Positions 6,618 through 16,074 are shown, numbered from the stretch's first letter. The stretch: 42,542 nucleotides of DNA from Streptacidiphilus jeojiense (GCF_000719095.1 NZ_JOEH01000043.1:1-42542), one strand, 5' to 3'. Notes: generated from the sequence alone by a model not told the origin. A program made the numbers and translations.

Positions 6618-8399
6618 ATGCATCGAGCCTCAGCCCCGGTAGCCCCGCGCCCCCGGCGCGTCGCTGCCCGAACCGTCGTCTGGTACCTGCGGGCGGTCGG
6701 CCTCCTCAACCTCCTCGCGGCGGTCTCGGTGACCCTGCGGGAGCAGGTGCGGCACCACAACACCGGCGTGTACTACACCCCCTACCTGCTCACCGCCGGA
6801 TTCACCTCGGGCGTGTTCGCCCTGCTGATGGCGGTGATGATGAACCGTCGCAAGCGGGCGGCCTGGATCGCCAACGCGGTGATCTGCTGGCTGCTGCTGG
6901 CCGACCTGGTGGTGGCGATGGTGCGGCGCCCGGAGATCAGGGAGCACGGTTTCAACTGGGCCACCGCGGTGGTCACCGCGGTCTTCGCGGTCGCGCTGCT
7001 GGTGGGCCGGCGCGAGTTCCGGGCCAAGGGCGACCGGGCCAACCCGCGGATGGCCGCGGGCGTCCTGCTGGGCGGCGGACTGCTGACCCTGCTCGCGGGC
7101 ACGCTGCTGGTCGGCGCGGCCAACACCGAGGCCGGCTCCTCGCTGCCCGGCCGGATGCACTACGTGCTGCTGCGCGCGATCACGCTGGGCTTCAACAGCG
7201 ACGTCGACCTGCATGTGGCCGTGCCGCGCTGGGTGGACGTCTCGGTGAACGTGCTGAGCGTGGGGGTGCTGCTGCTGGTGCTCTACGCGCTGTTCCGCTC
7301 GCCGAAGGGCAAGGAGTTCCTCTCCGACGAGGACGAGACCCGGCTGCGGGGGCTGCTGGAACGGCACGGGGAGCGCGACTCGCTGGGGTACTTCGCGCTG
7401 CGCCGGGACAAGTCGGTGGTCTTCTCGCCGTCCGGCAAGGCCGCGGTGACCTACCGGGTGCTCGGCGGGGTGTCGCTGGCCTCGGGGGATCCCATCGGTG
7501 ACGTGGAGGCCTGGCCCGGTGCCATCGAGGCCTGGCTGGCCCAGGCACGGGAGCACGCCTGGGTCCCCGCGGTGACCGGTGCCAGCGAGGAGGGGGGCAT
7601 CGTCTACGCGAGGCACGGACTTGACGCCCTCGAACTGGGGGACGAAGCCATCGTCGAGGTGGGTGACTTCAGCCTGGAGGGGCGCGCGATGCGCGGGGTG
7701 CGCCAGGCGCACAACAAGGTGCGGCGCGCCGGATACAGCGTGATGCTGCGCAGGCACGGCGACATCGCCGAGGCCGAGATGGAGACCCTGGTGCGCCGGG
7801 CCGACCAGTGGCGGGACGGCCAGACCGAGCGGGGCTTCTCGATGGCGCTGGGACGGCTCGGCGACCCCGCCGACGGCCAGTGCGTGATGCTGGAGTGCCG
7901 GGACGCGGACGGCGAACTGCGGGCGCTGCTGAGCTTCGTGCCCTGGGGCGCGCACGGGCTGTCGCTGGACCTGATGCGCCGTGACCGGGAGGCCGACAAC
8001 GGTCTGCTGGAGTTCATGGTCATCGAGCTGCTGCAGGGCGCGGGCCAGTTGGGCATCGAGCGGGTGTCGCTGAACTTCGCGGTGTTCCGGGCGGTCTTCG
8101 AGCGCGGGTCCCGGCTCGGCGCCGGACCGTTCCTGCGGTCCTGGCGCTCGGTGCTGATGTTCTTCTCGCGCTGGTGGCAGATCGAGTCGCTGTACCGGGC
8201 CAACGCCAAGTACCGGCCCCAGTGGGAACCCCGCTACGTCCTGTTCGAGCGGAGCCGGGACCTGCCCAGGATCGCCATGGTCAACGCCTGCGCCGAGGGC
8301 TTCATTGCGGCGCCGCGGCTGCCCTCGCTGCTCGGCCGCCGCCGTCGCGGCCAGGCCGCGGTGCCGGAGCCGGAGCGCGAGCTGCAGCGGGTGGCCTGA
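6618..8399 (+). CDS. mprF: MprF-like phosphatidylglycerol aminoacyltransferase (DUF2156)
   Basis: The 593-residue membrane protein has about six transmembrane segments in the first 230 residues, then a cytoplasmic DUF2156 domain from about residue 245 with LGYFALRRDKSVVFSPSGKA, GGVSLASGDPIGD, EVGDFSLEGRAMRGVRQAHN and the C-terminal RFLSLNFA-like region (ERVSLNFAVFRAVFERGS). This is the C-terminal transferase half of MprF/LysX proteins, which move an amino acid from charged tRNA to phosphatidylglycerol and lower surface negative charge. The tRNA-synthetase domain of mycobacterial LysX is absent. ATG 6618 was chosen because the upstream in-frame stretch is made of the 14-nt repeats. The nearby deacetylase and two-component genes fit an envelope theme. 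The amino acid used is unknown. Confidence 0.86.
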   Translation: MHRASAPVAPRPRRVAARTVVWYLRAVGLLNLLAAVSVTLREQVRHHNTGVYYTPYLLTAGFTSGVFALLMAVMMNRRKRAAWIANAVICWLLLADLVVAMVRRPEIREHGFNWATAVVTAVFAVALLVGRREFRAKGDRANPRMAAGVLLGGGLLTLLAGTLLVGAANTEAGSSLPGRMHYVLLRAITLGFNSDVDLHVAVPRWVDVSVNVLSVGVLLLVLYALFRSPKGKEFLSDEDETRLRGLLERHGERDSLGYFALRRDKSVVFSPSGKAAVTYRVLGGVSLASGDPIGDVEAWPGAIEAWLAQAREHAWVPAVTGASEEGGIVYARHGLDALELGDEAIVEVGDFSLEGRAMRGVRQAHNKVRRAGYSVMLRRHGDIAEAEMETLVRRADQWRDGQTERGFSMALGRLGDPADGQCVMLECRDADGELRALLSFVPWGAHGLSLDLMRRDREADNGLLEFMVIELLQGAGQLGIERVSLNFAVFRAVFERGSRLGAGPFLRSWRSVLMFFSRWWQIESLYRANAKYRPQWEPRYVLFERSRDLPRIAMVNACAEGFIAAPRLPSLLGRRRRGQAAVPEPERELQRVA

Positions 8400-8437
8400 C
8401 GGCCCGTCGACTGCGGGAAGACCGTCCGTCGGCGGCC

Positions 8438-8456
8438 CGGACGGGCTATCCGTCCG
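8438..8456. terminator. Hairpin between convergent mprF-like and kinase genes
   Basis: CGGACGG (8438-8444) pairs with CCGTCCG (8450-8456) across GCTAT, with further imperfect GC pairing outside. It lies in the convergent junction and contains the stop codon of the kinase gene. No T-tract is seen, so termination activity is a guess from position and stem. Confidence 0.5.
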
Positions 8457-9630
8457 CCGGCCGGGCCGGGAGCTTGCCCTCCGGGCGCAGCGGGAGCACG
8501 GCGCTGACCAGGTAGCCGCCCTCCATGGTCGGCCGGGCCAGCAGGCTGCCGCCGAGCTGCTGGGCCCGTTCGCGCAGCCCCACCAGGCCGTGGCCGCCGC
8601 TGGGCAGCACCAGCGGCTCGGCTCCCGGGTCGGCCGGGCCGTTGCGGATCTCGACCTGCAGCCTGCCCGCGTCCGCCCGCACCGTGACGGTCACCGCGGC
8701 GCCGGGCGCGTACTTGCGGATGTTGGTCAGCGACTCCTGGACGGTGCGGTACGCGGCCCGCTCAACCGGCTCCGGCCAGGCCGAGGGCGGCTGCTGCCGG
8801 GACTGGTGCGGAACGGTGTCCAGCACCGCGTCCAGGCCGCTGGCGGCGATCAGCCGGGGCAGGTCGGCGAGGGTCGGCTGCGGCGAGAGCTCCCGTCCGT
8901 CGCCGCCGGCCGCCCGCAGCACCCCCACCATCTGCCGCAGCTCCTCCAGGGTCTTCACGGCCAGCTGACGGATGGTCCGGGCGCCCTCGGCGGTGGCCTC
9001 CGGGTCGTCGGCGCGCACCTGCAGCGCACCGGCCTGGATGGAGATCAGGCTGACCTGGTGCGAGACCACGTCGTGCATCTCCCGCGCCAGCCTGGCCCGC
9101 TCGGTGGACAGCACGCTGTGTGCCAGCAGGCGCTGCTCGCGCTCCTGGCCCCGGGTCAGCTCGTCCAGCCTGACCGCCAGTTCCCGCCGGGTCAGCACCA
9201 GCAGGCCGAGCACCACCGGTGCGATCGCGGTCATCAGCGAGTACATCGCCGCGAGGGTGGTGGTCCGGTCCCACTGCACCGGCACGTCGCTGTACGGCCA
9301 GGGCAGGAACTGGGCCACGGCCAGCAGCAGCGCGCAGCCGCCAACCACCCAGCGCCGGCGTTCGGCGGCGGCCAGGGTGTAGAGCGCGATCATCGGGGCC
9401 AGCCATATGTAGCTCAGCTGCAGTCCGGGCAGCGTCAGCAGCATCACCGCCAGCGGCCACCGGGTGCGCAGCAGCAGCGCCGCCGCGGCCACCAGGGAGG
9501 TCGACATCTGCACGACGGAGGTGAGGTCGTTGGCGAGCAGCGCGTCCAGGACGGCCAGCACCACCGGGACCGGGACCGTGATCCAGGGGCTCAGGTACCA
9601 GCGGCGGCGCGGCTCGGCGGTGGTGCTCAT
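8446..9630 (-). CDS. Sensor histidine kinase, NarL/LiaS-type (HisKA_3)
   Basis: The 394-residue protein has four to five hydrophobic segments in the first 145 residues with very short loops, so it senses within or at the membrane. A coiled linker follows, then the HisKA_3 dimerisation domain with phospho-acceptor His186 in LAREMHDVVSHQVSLI, and an HATPase_c domain with N-box VQESLTNIRKYAPG and G-box GGHGLVGLRERA. It is the downstream gene of a pair with the response regulator (21-nt gap) and surely phosphorylates it. No ligand-binding domain is recognisable. The neighbouring envelope genes make cell-envelope stress a reasonable but unproven signal. Confidence 0.92.
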   Translation of the reverse strand: MSTTAEPRRRWYLSPWITVPVPVVLAVLDALLANDLTSVVQMSTSLVAAAALLLRTRWPLAVMLLTLPGLQLSYIWLAPMIALYTLAAAERRRWVVGGCALLLAVAQFLPWPYSDVPVQWDRTTTLAAMYSLMTAIAPVVLGLLVLTRRELAVRLDELTRGQEREQRLLAHSVLSTERARLAREMHDVVSHQVSLISIQAGALQVRADDPEATAEGARTIRQLAVKTLEELRQMVGVLRAAGGDGRELSPQPTLADLPRLIAASGLDAVLDTVPHQSRQQPPSAWPEPVERAAYRTVQESLTNIRKYAPGAAVTVTVRADAGRLQVEIRNGPADPGAEPLVLPSGGHGLVGLRERAQQLGGSLLARPTMEGGYLVSAVLPLRPEGKLPARPADG

Positions 9631-9651
9631 CCGGTCACATCGCCTTCGTGG

Positions 9652-10314
9652 TCATGCCCGGGGGGCGGAGCCGCCGCCCAGCAGTCCGGCCTGGTGGGCG
9701 AAGACCGCGGCCTGGACCCGGTTGGAGGTGCCGAGTTTGGCGAGGATCGCGCTGATGTGGTCCTTGACGGTACCGGTGCTGAGGAACAGCCGGGCGGCGA
9801 TCTCCGCATTGGACAGGCCCTCGCCCAGCAGCGCGAGCACGTCCAGCTCCCGGGTGGTCATGGTGCGCAGCCTGGCGGCGGTCTGCCGGTCCGGGCCGGC
9901 GTCCAGGTAGCCGGCGATCACGGTGTCGGTGACGGCCGGGGAGAGCACCCGGCCGCCGTCGGCCAGCACCCGTACCGCGTTGACCAGCTGCTCCGGGTCG
10001 GTGTCCTTGAGCAGGAATCCGGCCGCGCCGCCGCGCAGCGCCGTCCCGATGTACTCGTCGGTGTCGAAGGTGGTGAGCATGGCCACGGCGGGCGGCTGCG
10101 GGAGCGCCCGCAGCGAGCGGAGCACGGTGATCCCGTCCACGTCCGGCATCCGGATGTCCAGCAGCACCACCTGCGGGGAGTACCTGCCGACGGTCTCCAG
10201 GGCCTCGGCGCCGGAGCAGGTGGCGACGACCTCGATGTCAGCTGCCGAGCCGACGATCAGGCTCAGGCCCGACCGTACGAGTGTCTCGTCGTCGACGATG
10301 ACCACACGGATCAA
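9652..10314 (-). CDS. Response regulator, NarL/FixJ family with LuxR HTH
   Basis: The 220-residue protein has a receiver domain with acidic pocket DDE (residues 8-10), phospho-acceptor Asp53 in VVLLDIRMPD and Lys in FLLKDTD, followed by a LuxR-type HTH (ELDVLALLGEGLSNAEIAAR, then STGTVKDHISAILAKLG). It is a phosphorylation-controlled transcription factor. The start is TTG at 10314, preceded by AGAAGAGG at about 8 nt; a GTG three codons further in is possible but would trim the first strand. The partner kinase gene follows directly. Targets are unknown, though autoregulation is typical. Confidence 0.93.
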   Translation of the reverse strand: MIRVVIVDDETLVRSGLSLIVGSAADIEVVATCSGAEALETVGRYSPQVVLLDIRMPDVDGITVLRSLRALPQPPAVAMLTTFDTDEYIGTALRGGAAGFLLKDTDPEQLVNAVRVLADGGRVLSPAVTDTVIAGYLDAGPDRQTAARLRTMTTRELDVLALLGEGLSNAEIAARLFLSTGTVKDHISAILAKLGTSNRVQAAVFAHQAGLLGGGSAPRA

Positions 10315-10464
10315 CTCGGTGACCTCTTCTTCAGTCCGCCGGTGGACGTCATCCTGTCGACGGCCTCCCTGGGACGAGGGTACGAGAGGCAGGGGCGGCC
10401 CGGTCCACGGGCTTGCCGAACGCTCACCTGACCGGGGCCGCTATGTTGGCGGTCCATCGATCAT

Positions 10465-11307
10465 ATGGACGAACGGATGGCGGGGATGACGACGGAGCAG
10501 CGGGACGACTCGGCACGCAACACGGTCTTCGGCGAGGTCGCCGAGCTCTACGACGCGGTCCGGGCCGAGTACCCGGCCGCGTTGGTGGACACCGTGCTCG
10601 ACTACGCGGACCTCGGCGACCGGGGCGCGGTCGAGATCGGGGCCGGAACCGGGAAGGCGACCGTCGCCTTCGCCGAGCGGGGTGTGCCGATCGTCTGCGT
10701 GGAACCCGACCCGCGGATGGCGGCGCTGCTGCGCCGCAAGACCGCGGCCCACCCCGGCGTGCGGATCGAGCAGGCGGGCTTCGAGAGCTGGGTGCGGGCC
10801 GGCCGCACCTTCGGACTGCTCTTCGCGGCCACCTCCTGGCACTGGGTCCCCGAGGAGGTCCGCTGGGACCTGGCCTACGAGGCGCTGGCGCCGGGCGGCA
10901 CGGCCGCGCTGTTCTGGAACCACCACGGCGTGATGGACCCGGAGGTGCATGCCGGGCTGGCGGAGATCGACGCCCGCTACCAGCTGACCTTCACCCCGCA
11001 CACCATGGCGGGCTGGAACATGAGCGACACCATCGAGCCCCCGGAGGGCGACGAGTCCGTCTGGACCTCGCAGCTGCCGCTGATGCGCGGGCGCTTCACC
11101 GATCTGCGGGAGATCCGGTTCAAGACGCCGGCCCACTACCCGACGAAGCGTTATATCGACTATCTGACCTCGATCTCCGCCTACCGGATCATGAGCGATG
11201 AGGCCCGTGCGGCGGTCCAGGCCGAGGTGGCGGCGCTGCTGGACGCGCACGGGGGCGGCATCGACATGATCACCCGTAGCGACATGGTCCTGGCCAGGGC
11301 AGTCTGA
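10465..11307 (+). CDS. Class I SAM-dependent methyltransferase
   Basis: The 280-residue protein has SAM motif I VEIGAGTGKATVAFAERG (about residues 50-67), VEPDPRMAALLRRK as the acidic loop, FAATSWHWVPEEVRWDLAYE as motif II and ALAPGGTAALFWNHHG as motif III. This is the methyltransferase_11/25 (UbiE-like) type. The C-terminal third (TKRYIDYLTSISAYR) is the helical cap of this group, in which the substrate is a small molecule. Start codons at 10465, 10477 and 10486 are all in frame; the first was taken, but none has a strong ribosome binding site. It ends 3 nt from the convergent helicase gene. The substrate is not predictable. Confidence 0.85.
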   Translation: MDERMAGMTTEQRDDSARNTVFGEVAELYDAVRAEYPAALVDTVLDYADLGDRGAVEIGAGTGKATVAFAERGVPIVCVEPDPRMAALLRRKTAAHPGVRIEQAGFESWVRAGRTFGLLFAATSWHWVPEEVRWDLAYEALAPGGTAALFWNHHGVMDPEVHAGLAEIDARYQLTFTPHTMAGWNMSDTIEPPEGDESVWTSQLPLMRGRFTDLREIRFKTPAHYPTKRYIDYLTSISAYRIMSDEARAAVQAEVAALLDAHGGGIDMITRSDMVLARAV

Positions 11308-11310
11308 CCG

Positions 11311-13875
11311 TCAGAGCCGGTTGACCGCGGTGACCCGCAGCACCGCGCGGCCCTCCTCGTCCGAGGAGGCGAGGTCGACCTCGGCGCTGATGCCCCAGTC
11401 GTGGTCGCCGGCCGGGTCGTCGAAGATCTGCCGCACCAGCCAGGCGCCCTGGACCGACTCGTCGTCGATGATCAGCATCTTCGGCCCACGGGCGTCCGGT
11501 CCGGTGCCCAGGTCCTCGTGCTCGTCCCAGTAGGCGTCCATGGCCTCGGCCCAGGCGTCCTGGTCCCAGCCGCCCTCCCGTCGCCCACCACCACCCTTGT
11601 CCGACGCGCCTTGCGCGACACCCCCTTCGGCATCAAGTTCGCCCAGGTCGTAGTAGCGCTCCAGGGCGGCCAGTTCGACCCGGCGGAACATGGCGTTGCG
11701 GACCAGGACGCGGAAGGCGCGGACGTTGGCGGTGACCGGTGCGGTCTTCTCGTCCAGCATCTGCTGCTCGCGCTCCTCCTCGTCCTCCGGGTTGGCCAGC
11801 TTCTCCCACTCGTCCAGCAGGCTGGAGTCGACCTGGCGGACCAGCTCGCCCAGCCAGGAGATGAGGTCGCGCAGGTCCTCGGACTTCAGGTCGTCCGGGA
11901 CGGTGTGCTCCAGCGCCTTGTAGGCGCCGGCCAGGTAACGCAGCACCAGGCCCTCGGTCCGCGCCAGCTCGTAGAAGCCGACGTAGTCGGTGAAGGTCAT
12001 CGCGCGCTCGTAGAGGTCGCGGGCGACGGTCTTGGGGCGCAGCGGGTGGTCGCCGATCCAGGGGTGGACCCGGCGGTAGACCTCGTAGGCGTGGTTGAGC
12101 AGCTCCTCCAACGGCTTCTCGTAGGTGATCTCCTGGAGCCGCTCCATCCGCTCCTCGTACTCGACGCCGTCGCGCTTCATCTCGGCGACGGCCTCGCCGC
12201 GGGCCTTGTTCTCCTGGGCGGCGACGATCTGGCGCGGGTCGTCCAGGGTGGCCTCGACCACGGACAGCACGTCCAGGGCGTAGCTGGGGGACTCCACGTC
12301 CAGCAGTTCGAACGCCGCCAGGGCGAAGGTGGAGAGCGGCTGGGTGAGTGAGAAGTCCTGCTGCAGGTCGACGGTGAGCCGGACGATGCGTCCGGTCTCG
12401 TCGGGGGTGTCCAGCCGTTCGACCACGCCGCCGGCCAGCAGCGAGCGGTAGATGGCGATGGCCTCGCTGATGTGGCGGCGGCGGGCCTTGGGGTCGTCGT
12501 CGTTGTCCATCAGCAGGTGCCGCATCGCCTCGAAGGCGTTGCCGGGGCGGTTGATGACGGACAGCAGCATCAGGTGGCTGACCCGGAAGCGGGACACCAG
12601 CGGTTCGGGCTGGGCGTCGATCAGCTTGTTGAAGGTCTCCTCGCCCCAGGAGACGAAGCCCTCGGGGGCCTTCTTGCGGACCACCTTGCGCTTCTTCTTG
12701 GGGTCGTCGCCGGCCTTGGCCAGGGCCTTCTCGTTCTCGGTGACATGCTCGGGGGCCTGGGCGACCACGGTGCCGACGGTGTCGAACCCGGCCCGTCCGG
12801 CGCGTCCGGCGATCTGGTGGAACTCGCGGGCCCGCAGCAGTCGGACCCGTTGCCCGTCGTACTTGGACAGGGCGGTGAACAGCACGGTGCGGATCGGGAC
12901 GTTGACGCCGACGCCCAGGGTGTCGGTGCCGCAGATGACCTTGAGCAGCCCGGCCTGGGCCAGCCGTTCCACCAGCCGCCGGTACTTGGGCAGCATCCCG
13001 GCGTGGTGCACCCCGATGCCGTGCCGGACGAACCGCGACAGGTTGCGGCCGAACTTGGTGGTGAAGCGGAAGTTGCCGATCAGTGCGGCGATGGCGTCCT
13101 TCTCGGCCTTGGAGCACATGTTGATGCTCATCAGCGCCTGGGCCCGCTCCACCGCGGCGGCCTGGGTGAAGTGAACCACGTAGACCGGTGCCTGCCCGGT
13201 GTTGAGCAGCTGCTCCAGGGTGTCGTGGATGGGGGTGCGCTGGTACTCGTAGAACAGCGGGACCGGACGGGTCACCGAGCTGACGGTGGTGGTCGGGCGG
13301 CCGGTGCGGCGCTGGAGGTCGGTCTCGAAGCGGCGGACGTCGCCGAGGGTCGCCGACATCAGCAGGAACTGCGCCTGCGGCAGCTCGATCAGCGGCACCT
13401 GCCAGGCCCAGCCCCGGTCCGGCTCGGCGTAGAAGTGGAACTCGTCCATGACCACCTGGCCGACGTCGGCCTGGGCGCCGTCCCGCAGTGCGATGCTGGC
13501 CAGCACCTCGGCGGTGCAGCAGATGATCGGCGCCATGGGGTTCACGCTGGCGTCGCCGGTCATCATGCCGACGTTCCGGGTGCCGAACATCTTCACCAGG
13601 TCGAAGAACTTCTCCGACACCAGTGCCTTGATCGGGGCTGTGTAGAAGGTCCGCTGTCCGTTCGCCAGGGCGGCGAAGTGCGCACCGGCTGCGACCAGGC
13701 TCTTCCCCGACCCGGTGGGGGTGTTCAGGATGACGTTGGAGCCGGAGACGATCTCGATCAGCGCCTCCTCCTGCGCCGGGTAGAGGGTGATCCCGCGCTC
13801 CTCCGCCCAGGCCGCGAACGCGGTGAAGAGATCGTCGGGCTGGGGGTCGGCGGGGATGAGATCAGTCAAGGTCAC
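11311..13875 (-). CDS. DEAD/DEAH-box helicase, Ski2-like with DUF3516
   Basis: The 854-residue protein has Walker A NTPTGSGKS (Lys58), the Ia region TAPIKALVSEKF, the box II variant MDEFHFY, motif III SATLGD, helicase C with CGTDTLGVGVNVPIRTV and motif VI QIAGRAGRAGFD, then a long C-terminal DUF3516 region. The order and the DEFH box fit the actinobacterial Ski2/Mtr4-like superfamily 2 helicases, probably acting on RNA. GTG 13875 is preferred over an upstream in-frame ATG because GGAG precedes it and homology begins at LTDLIPADPQ. A basic loop PKKKRKVVRKK follows the helicase core. It is convergent with the methyltransferase gene. Confidence 0.9.
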   Translation of the reverse strand: MTLTDLIPADPQPDDLFTAFAAWAEERGITLYPAQEEALIEIVSGSNVILNTPTGSGKSLVAAGAHFAALANGQRTFYTAPIKALVSEKFFDLVKMFGTRNVGMMTGDASVNPMAPIICCTAEVLASIALRDGAQADVGQVVMDEFHFYAEPDRGWAWQVPLIELPQAQFLLMSATLGDVRRFETDLQRRTGRPTTTVSSVTRPVPLFYEYQRTPIHDTLEQLLNTGQAPVYVVHFTQAAAVERAQALMSINMCSKAEKDAIAALIGNFRFTTKFGRNLSRFVRHGIGVHHAGMLPKYRRLVERLAQAGLLKVICGTDTLGVGVNVPIRTVLFTALSKYDGQRVRLLRAREFHQIAGRAGRAGFDTVGTVVAQAPEHVTENEKALAKAGDDPKKKRKVVRKKAPEGFVSWGEETFNKLIDAQPEPLVSRFRVSHLMLLSVINRPGNAFEAMRHLLMDNDDDPKARRRHISEAIAIYRSLLAGGVVERLDTPDETGRIVRLTVDLQQDFSLTQPLSTFALAAFELLDVESPSYALDVLSVVEATLDDPRQIVAAQENKARGEAVAEMKRDGVEYEERMERLQEITYEKPLEELLNHAYEVYRRVHPWIGDHPLRPKTVARDLYERAMTFTDYVGFYELARTEGLVLRYLAGAYKALEHTVPDDLKSEDLRDLISWLGELVRQVDSSLLDEWEKLANPEDEEEREQQMLDEKTAPVTANVRAFRVLVRNAMFRRVELAALERYYDLGELDAEGGVAQGASDKGGGGRREGGWDQDAWAEAMDAYWDEHEDLGTGPDARGPKMLIIDDESVQGAWLVRQIFDDPAGDHDWGISAEVDLASSDEEGRAVLRVTAVNRL

Positions 13876-14032
13876 GGCTCCATCTTGCCTGGTTCCCGGC
13901 GGTCCGTGGTCCAGCGCGGGTCCGGTGCCCGGCCCGAGCACGGTCCGGTGGTGCGACCCCGGAGCTTCCAGGACCCGAAACCTGACGGCAACATCCCGGG
14001 TCTATCGCGGCAACGGGGTGGCAGTGCAGACT

Positions 14033-14060
14033 TCTACGCGCGTCCATCTACGCGCGTCCA
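14033..14060. repeat. 14-bp direct repeat upstream of the 5'-nucleotidase gene
   Basis: TCTACGCGCGTCCA occurs twice head-to-tail (14033-14046, 14047-14060), 49 nt before the GTG start. The position suits an activator or repressor site, or it may be a chance duplication. It does not match the GTTCACC-type PHO box of streptomycetes. The rest of the 233-nt gap (13876-14108) shows nothing further. Confidence 0.6.
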
Positions 14061-14108
14061 GTCGGATGCCGCGTACCTCACCCTGCCCTCCTGCCAACTG
14101 GAGACCCA

Positions 14109-15938
14109 GTGCCCCTGAACCGCCGTGACTTCGTGGCCCGCTCCGCGGCCGTGGCCGCAGGAACCGCCGTCGTCGCGGGAGCGACCTCCAGCACCGCCGA
14201 GGCCGCCTCGCCCGAGTCCCAGCAAGCGGGGAAGAAGCCCAAGCCGAATCCCACCTACAGCTTCACCGTTCTGGGCACCACCGACGTCCACGGTAACTGC
14301 GTGAACTGGGACTACTTCAACAACGCCGAGTACGACGACAGCGCCCACAACGACGTCGGCCTGGCCAAGATCTCCACCATGGTGAACGGGCTCCGCGAGG
14401 AGATCGGCCATGACCGCACGCTGCTCATCGACGCCGGCGACATCATCCAGGGCACCCAGCTCAGCTACTACTACGCCAGGGTGGACCCGATCACGGTCGG
14501 CGGCCGGAAGGCGCCCAAGCACCCGATGGCGCTGGCGATGAACCACATCCGCTACGACGCGGCCGCCCTGGGCAACCACGAGTTCAACTACGGCATCCCC
14601 ACCCTGCGCGCCTTCGAGCGGCAGTGCGACTTCCCGCTGCTGGCGGCCAACGCCCTGGACCCCAAGACCAACAAGCCGGCCTTCCGCCCCTTCATCATCA
14701 AGCGGATCTGCGTCCCGAACCTGCCGGACATCAAGGTCGGCATCGTCGGTCTGACCAACCCGGGCATCGCGATCTGGGACAAGGCCAACGTCAGCGGTCA
14801 GATGACCTTCGGCGGCATCGCCGAGCAGGCCGCGATCTACGTGCCCAAGGCGCGCAGCGCCGGCGCCGATGTCGTGGTCGTCTCCTCCCACACCGGGATC
14901 GACGAGGCCAGCTCCTACGGCGACCAGATCCCCTGGCCCGAGGACGCGGCAGCCGAGATGGCGCAGCAGGTGCCCGGCATCGACGCGATCCTGGTCGGTC
15001 ACACCCACAAGGAGGTGGACCAGCGCCTGGTCACCAACACCGCCACCGGCAAGACCGTGGTGCTCTCCGAGCCGCTGAAGTGGGGCATGCGGCTGACCCG
15101 CTTCGACTTCGAGGTCGAGTTGGTGCACGGCGGCTGGGAGGTCACCTCCTGCGTGGCGAGCGTGCTCAACTCCAACACCTACGAGGAGGACCCGAAGGTC
15201 GTCAAGCTGCTGGCCGACGAGCACGCGGCCGTGGTCGCCTACGTCAACCAGGTCATCGGCACCTCTACCGTGGACCTCAACATCGCCCGTGCGCCGTTCC
15301 AGGACGTGCCGATCGTCGACCTCATCGGCAAGGTCATGGTGGACGCGGTGACGACCGGTCTGGTGGGCACCTCCTACGCGAGCCTGCCGGTGCTGGCCCA
15401 GGCCGCGCCGTTCAACCGGACCGCGGACATCCCGGCCGGCACGGTCCGGCTGCGCGACGCCGCGGGCCTCTACATCTACGAGAACACCCTGGCCGCGATG
15501 GTCCTGACCGGTGCCCAGCTGGTGGACTACATCGAGTTCTCGGCGAACTACTACAACACCCTCGCGGTGGGCGCCCCGATCGTGGAGTCCGCCCTGACCA
15601 ACGCCAACAACCTGCCCGACTACAACTACGACGAGGTGTACGGGCTCAGCTACGACATCGACGTGTCGCAGCCGGCCGGCTCCCGCATCCTCAACGTGAC
15701 CTACAACGGTGCGGCGCTGGACCCGACCCAGCAGTTCGTGCTGGCGATCAACAACTACCGCGCCAACGGCGGCGGCAACTTCCCGCACGTCGCCACGGCC
15801 ACGCAGATCTGGACCAGCTCGGACGAGATCCGCAACACGATGATCGCCTGGGTCAAGGCCAAGGGTGAGATCAACCCGGCCGACTTCGCGGCCAGCCCCG
15901 GCTGGCGCCTGGTCCGCGCGGGCGTGCCGCTGTACTAG
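14109..15938 (+). CDS. Tat-exported bifunctional metallophosphatase/5'-nucleotidase
   Basis: The 609-residue protein starts with a Tat signal (LNRRDFVARSAAVAAGTAV, then Ala-rich cleavage region near EAA). The metallophosphatase domain shows every metal motif: GTTDVHG (Asp59, His61), LIDAGDIIQG, ALGNHEFNYG, VSSHTGID and VGHTHKEVD. The C-terminal 5_nucleotid_C domain follows (DLIGKVMVDAV, FNRTADIPAG, YIEFSANYYN, NNYRANGGGNFP). It acts outside the membrane, releasing phosphate from nucleotides or related 2',3'-cyclic substrates for salvage. GTG 14109 has GGAGA close upstream. Length is normal for the family, and a strong terminator follows. Confidence 0.93.
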   Translation: MPLNRRDFVARSAAVAAGTAVVAGATSSTAEAASPESQQAGKKPKPNPTYSFTVLGTTDVHGNCVNWDYFNNAEYDDSAHNDVGLAKISTMVNGLREEIGHDRTLLIDAGDIIQGTQLSYYYARVDPITVGGRKAPKHPMALAMNHIRYDAAALGNHEFNYGIPTLRAFERQCDFPLLAANALDPKTNKPAFRPFIIKRICVPNLPDIKVGIVGLTNPGIAIWDKANVSGQMTFGGIAEQAAIYVPKARSAGADVVVVSSHTGIDEASSYGDQIPWPEDAAAEMAQQVPGIDAILVGHTHKEVDQRLVTNTATGKTVVLSEPLKWGMRLTRFDFEVELVHGGWEVTSCVASVLNSNTYEEDPKVVKLLADEHAAVVAYVNQVIGTSTVDLNIARAPFQDVPIVDLIGKVMVDAVTTGLVGTSYASLPVLAQAAPFNRTADIPAGTVRLRDAAGLYIYENTLAAMVLTGAQLVDYIEFSANYYNTLAVGAPIVESALTNANNLPDYNYDEVYGLSYDIDVSQPAGSRILNVTYNGAALDPTQQFVLAINNYRANGGGNFPHVATATQIWTSSDEIRNTMIAWVKAKGEINPADFAASPGWRLVRAGVPLY

Positions 15939-15961
15939 CGATCAGCGACCAGCGGGACGAG

Positions 15962-16009
15962 AGGTGTCCGGTCCGGTCGGGGACAGCAGTGTGACCGGAC
16001 CGGACACCT
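15962..16009 (+). terminator. Terminator after the 5'-nucleotidase gene
   Basis: A perfect 17-bp stem, AGGTGTCCGGTCCGGTC (15962-15978), pairs with GACCGGACCGGACACCT (15993-16009) around a 14-nt loop, starting 23 nt after the stop codon. Confidence 0.82.
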
Positions 16010-16074
16010 TACCGATTCCTGAAAGCGGGTCGTTTCCGCTAGGTGCGCACAGTTCCGCGTGGTGAACTTGAAAT

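Noticed and set aside
14033..14060. PHO box before the 5'-nucleotidase
   Set aside because: The repeat TCTACGCGCGTCCA does not match GTTCACC-type 11-nt units.
14034..15788. 584-codon minus-strand frame opposite the 5'-nucleotidase
   Set aside because: Asp/Val/His/Gly-rich shadow; all metal motifs are in the plus frame.
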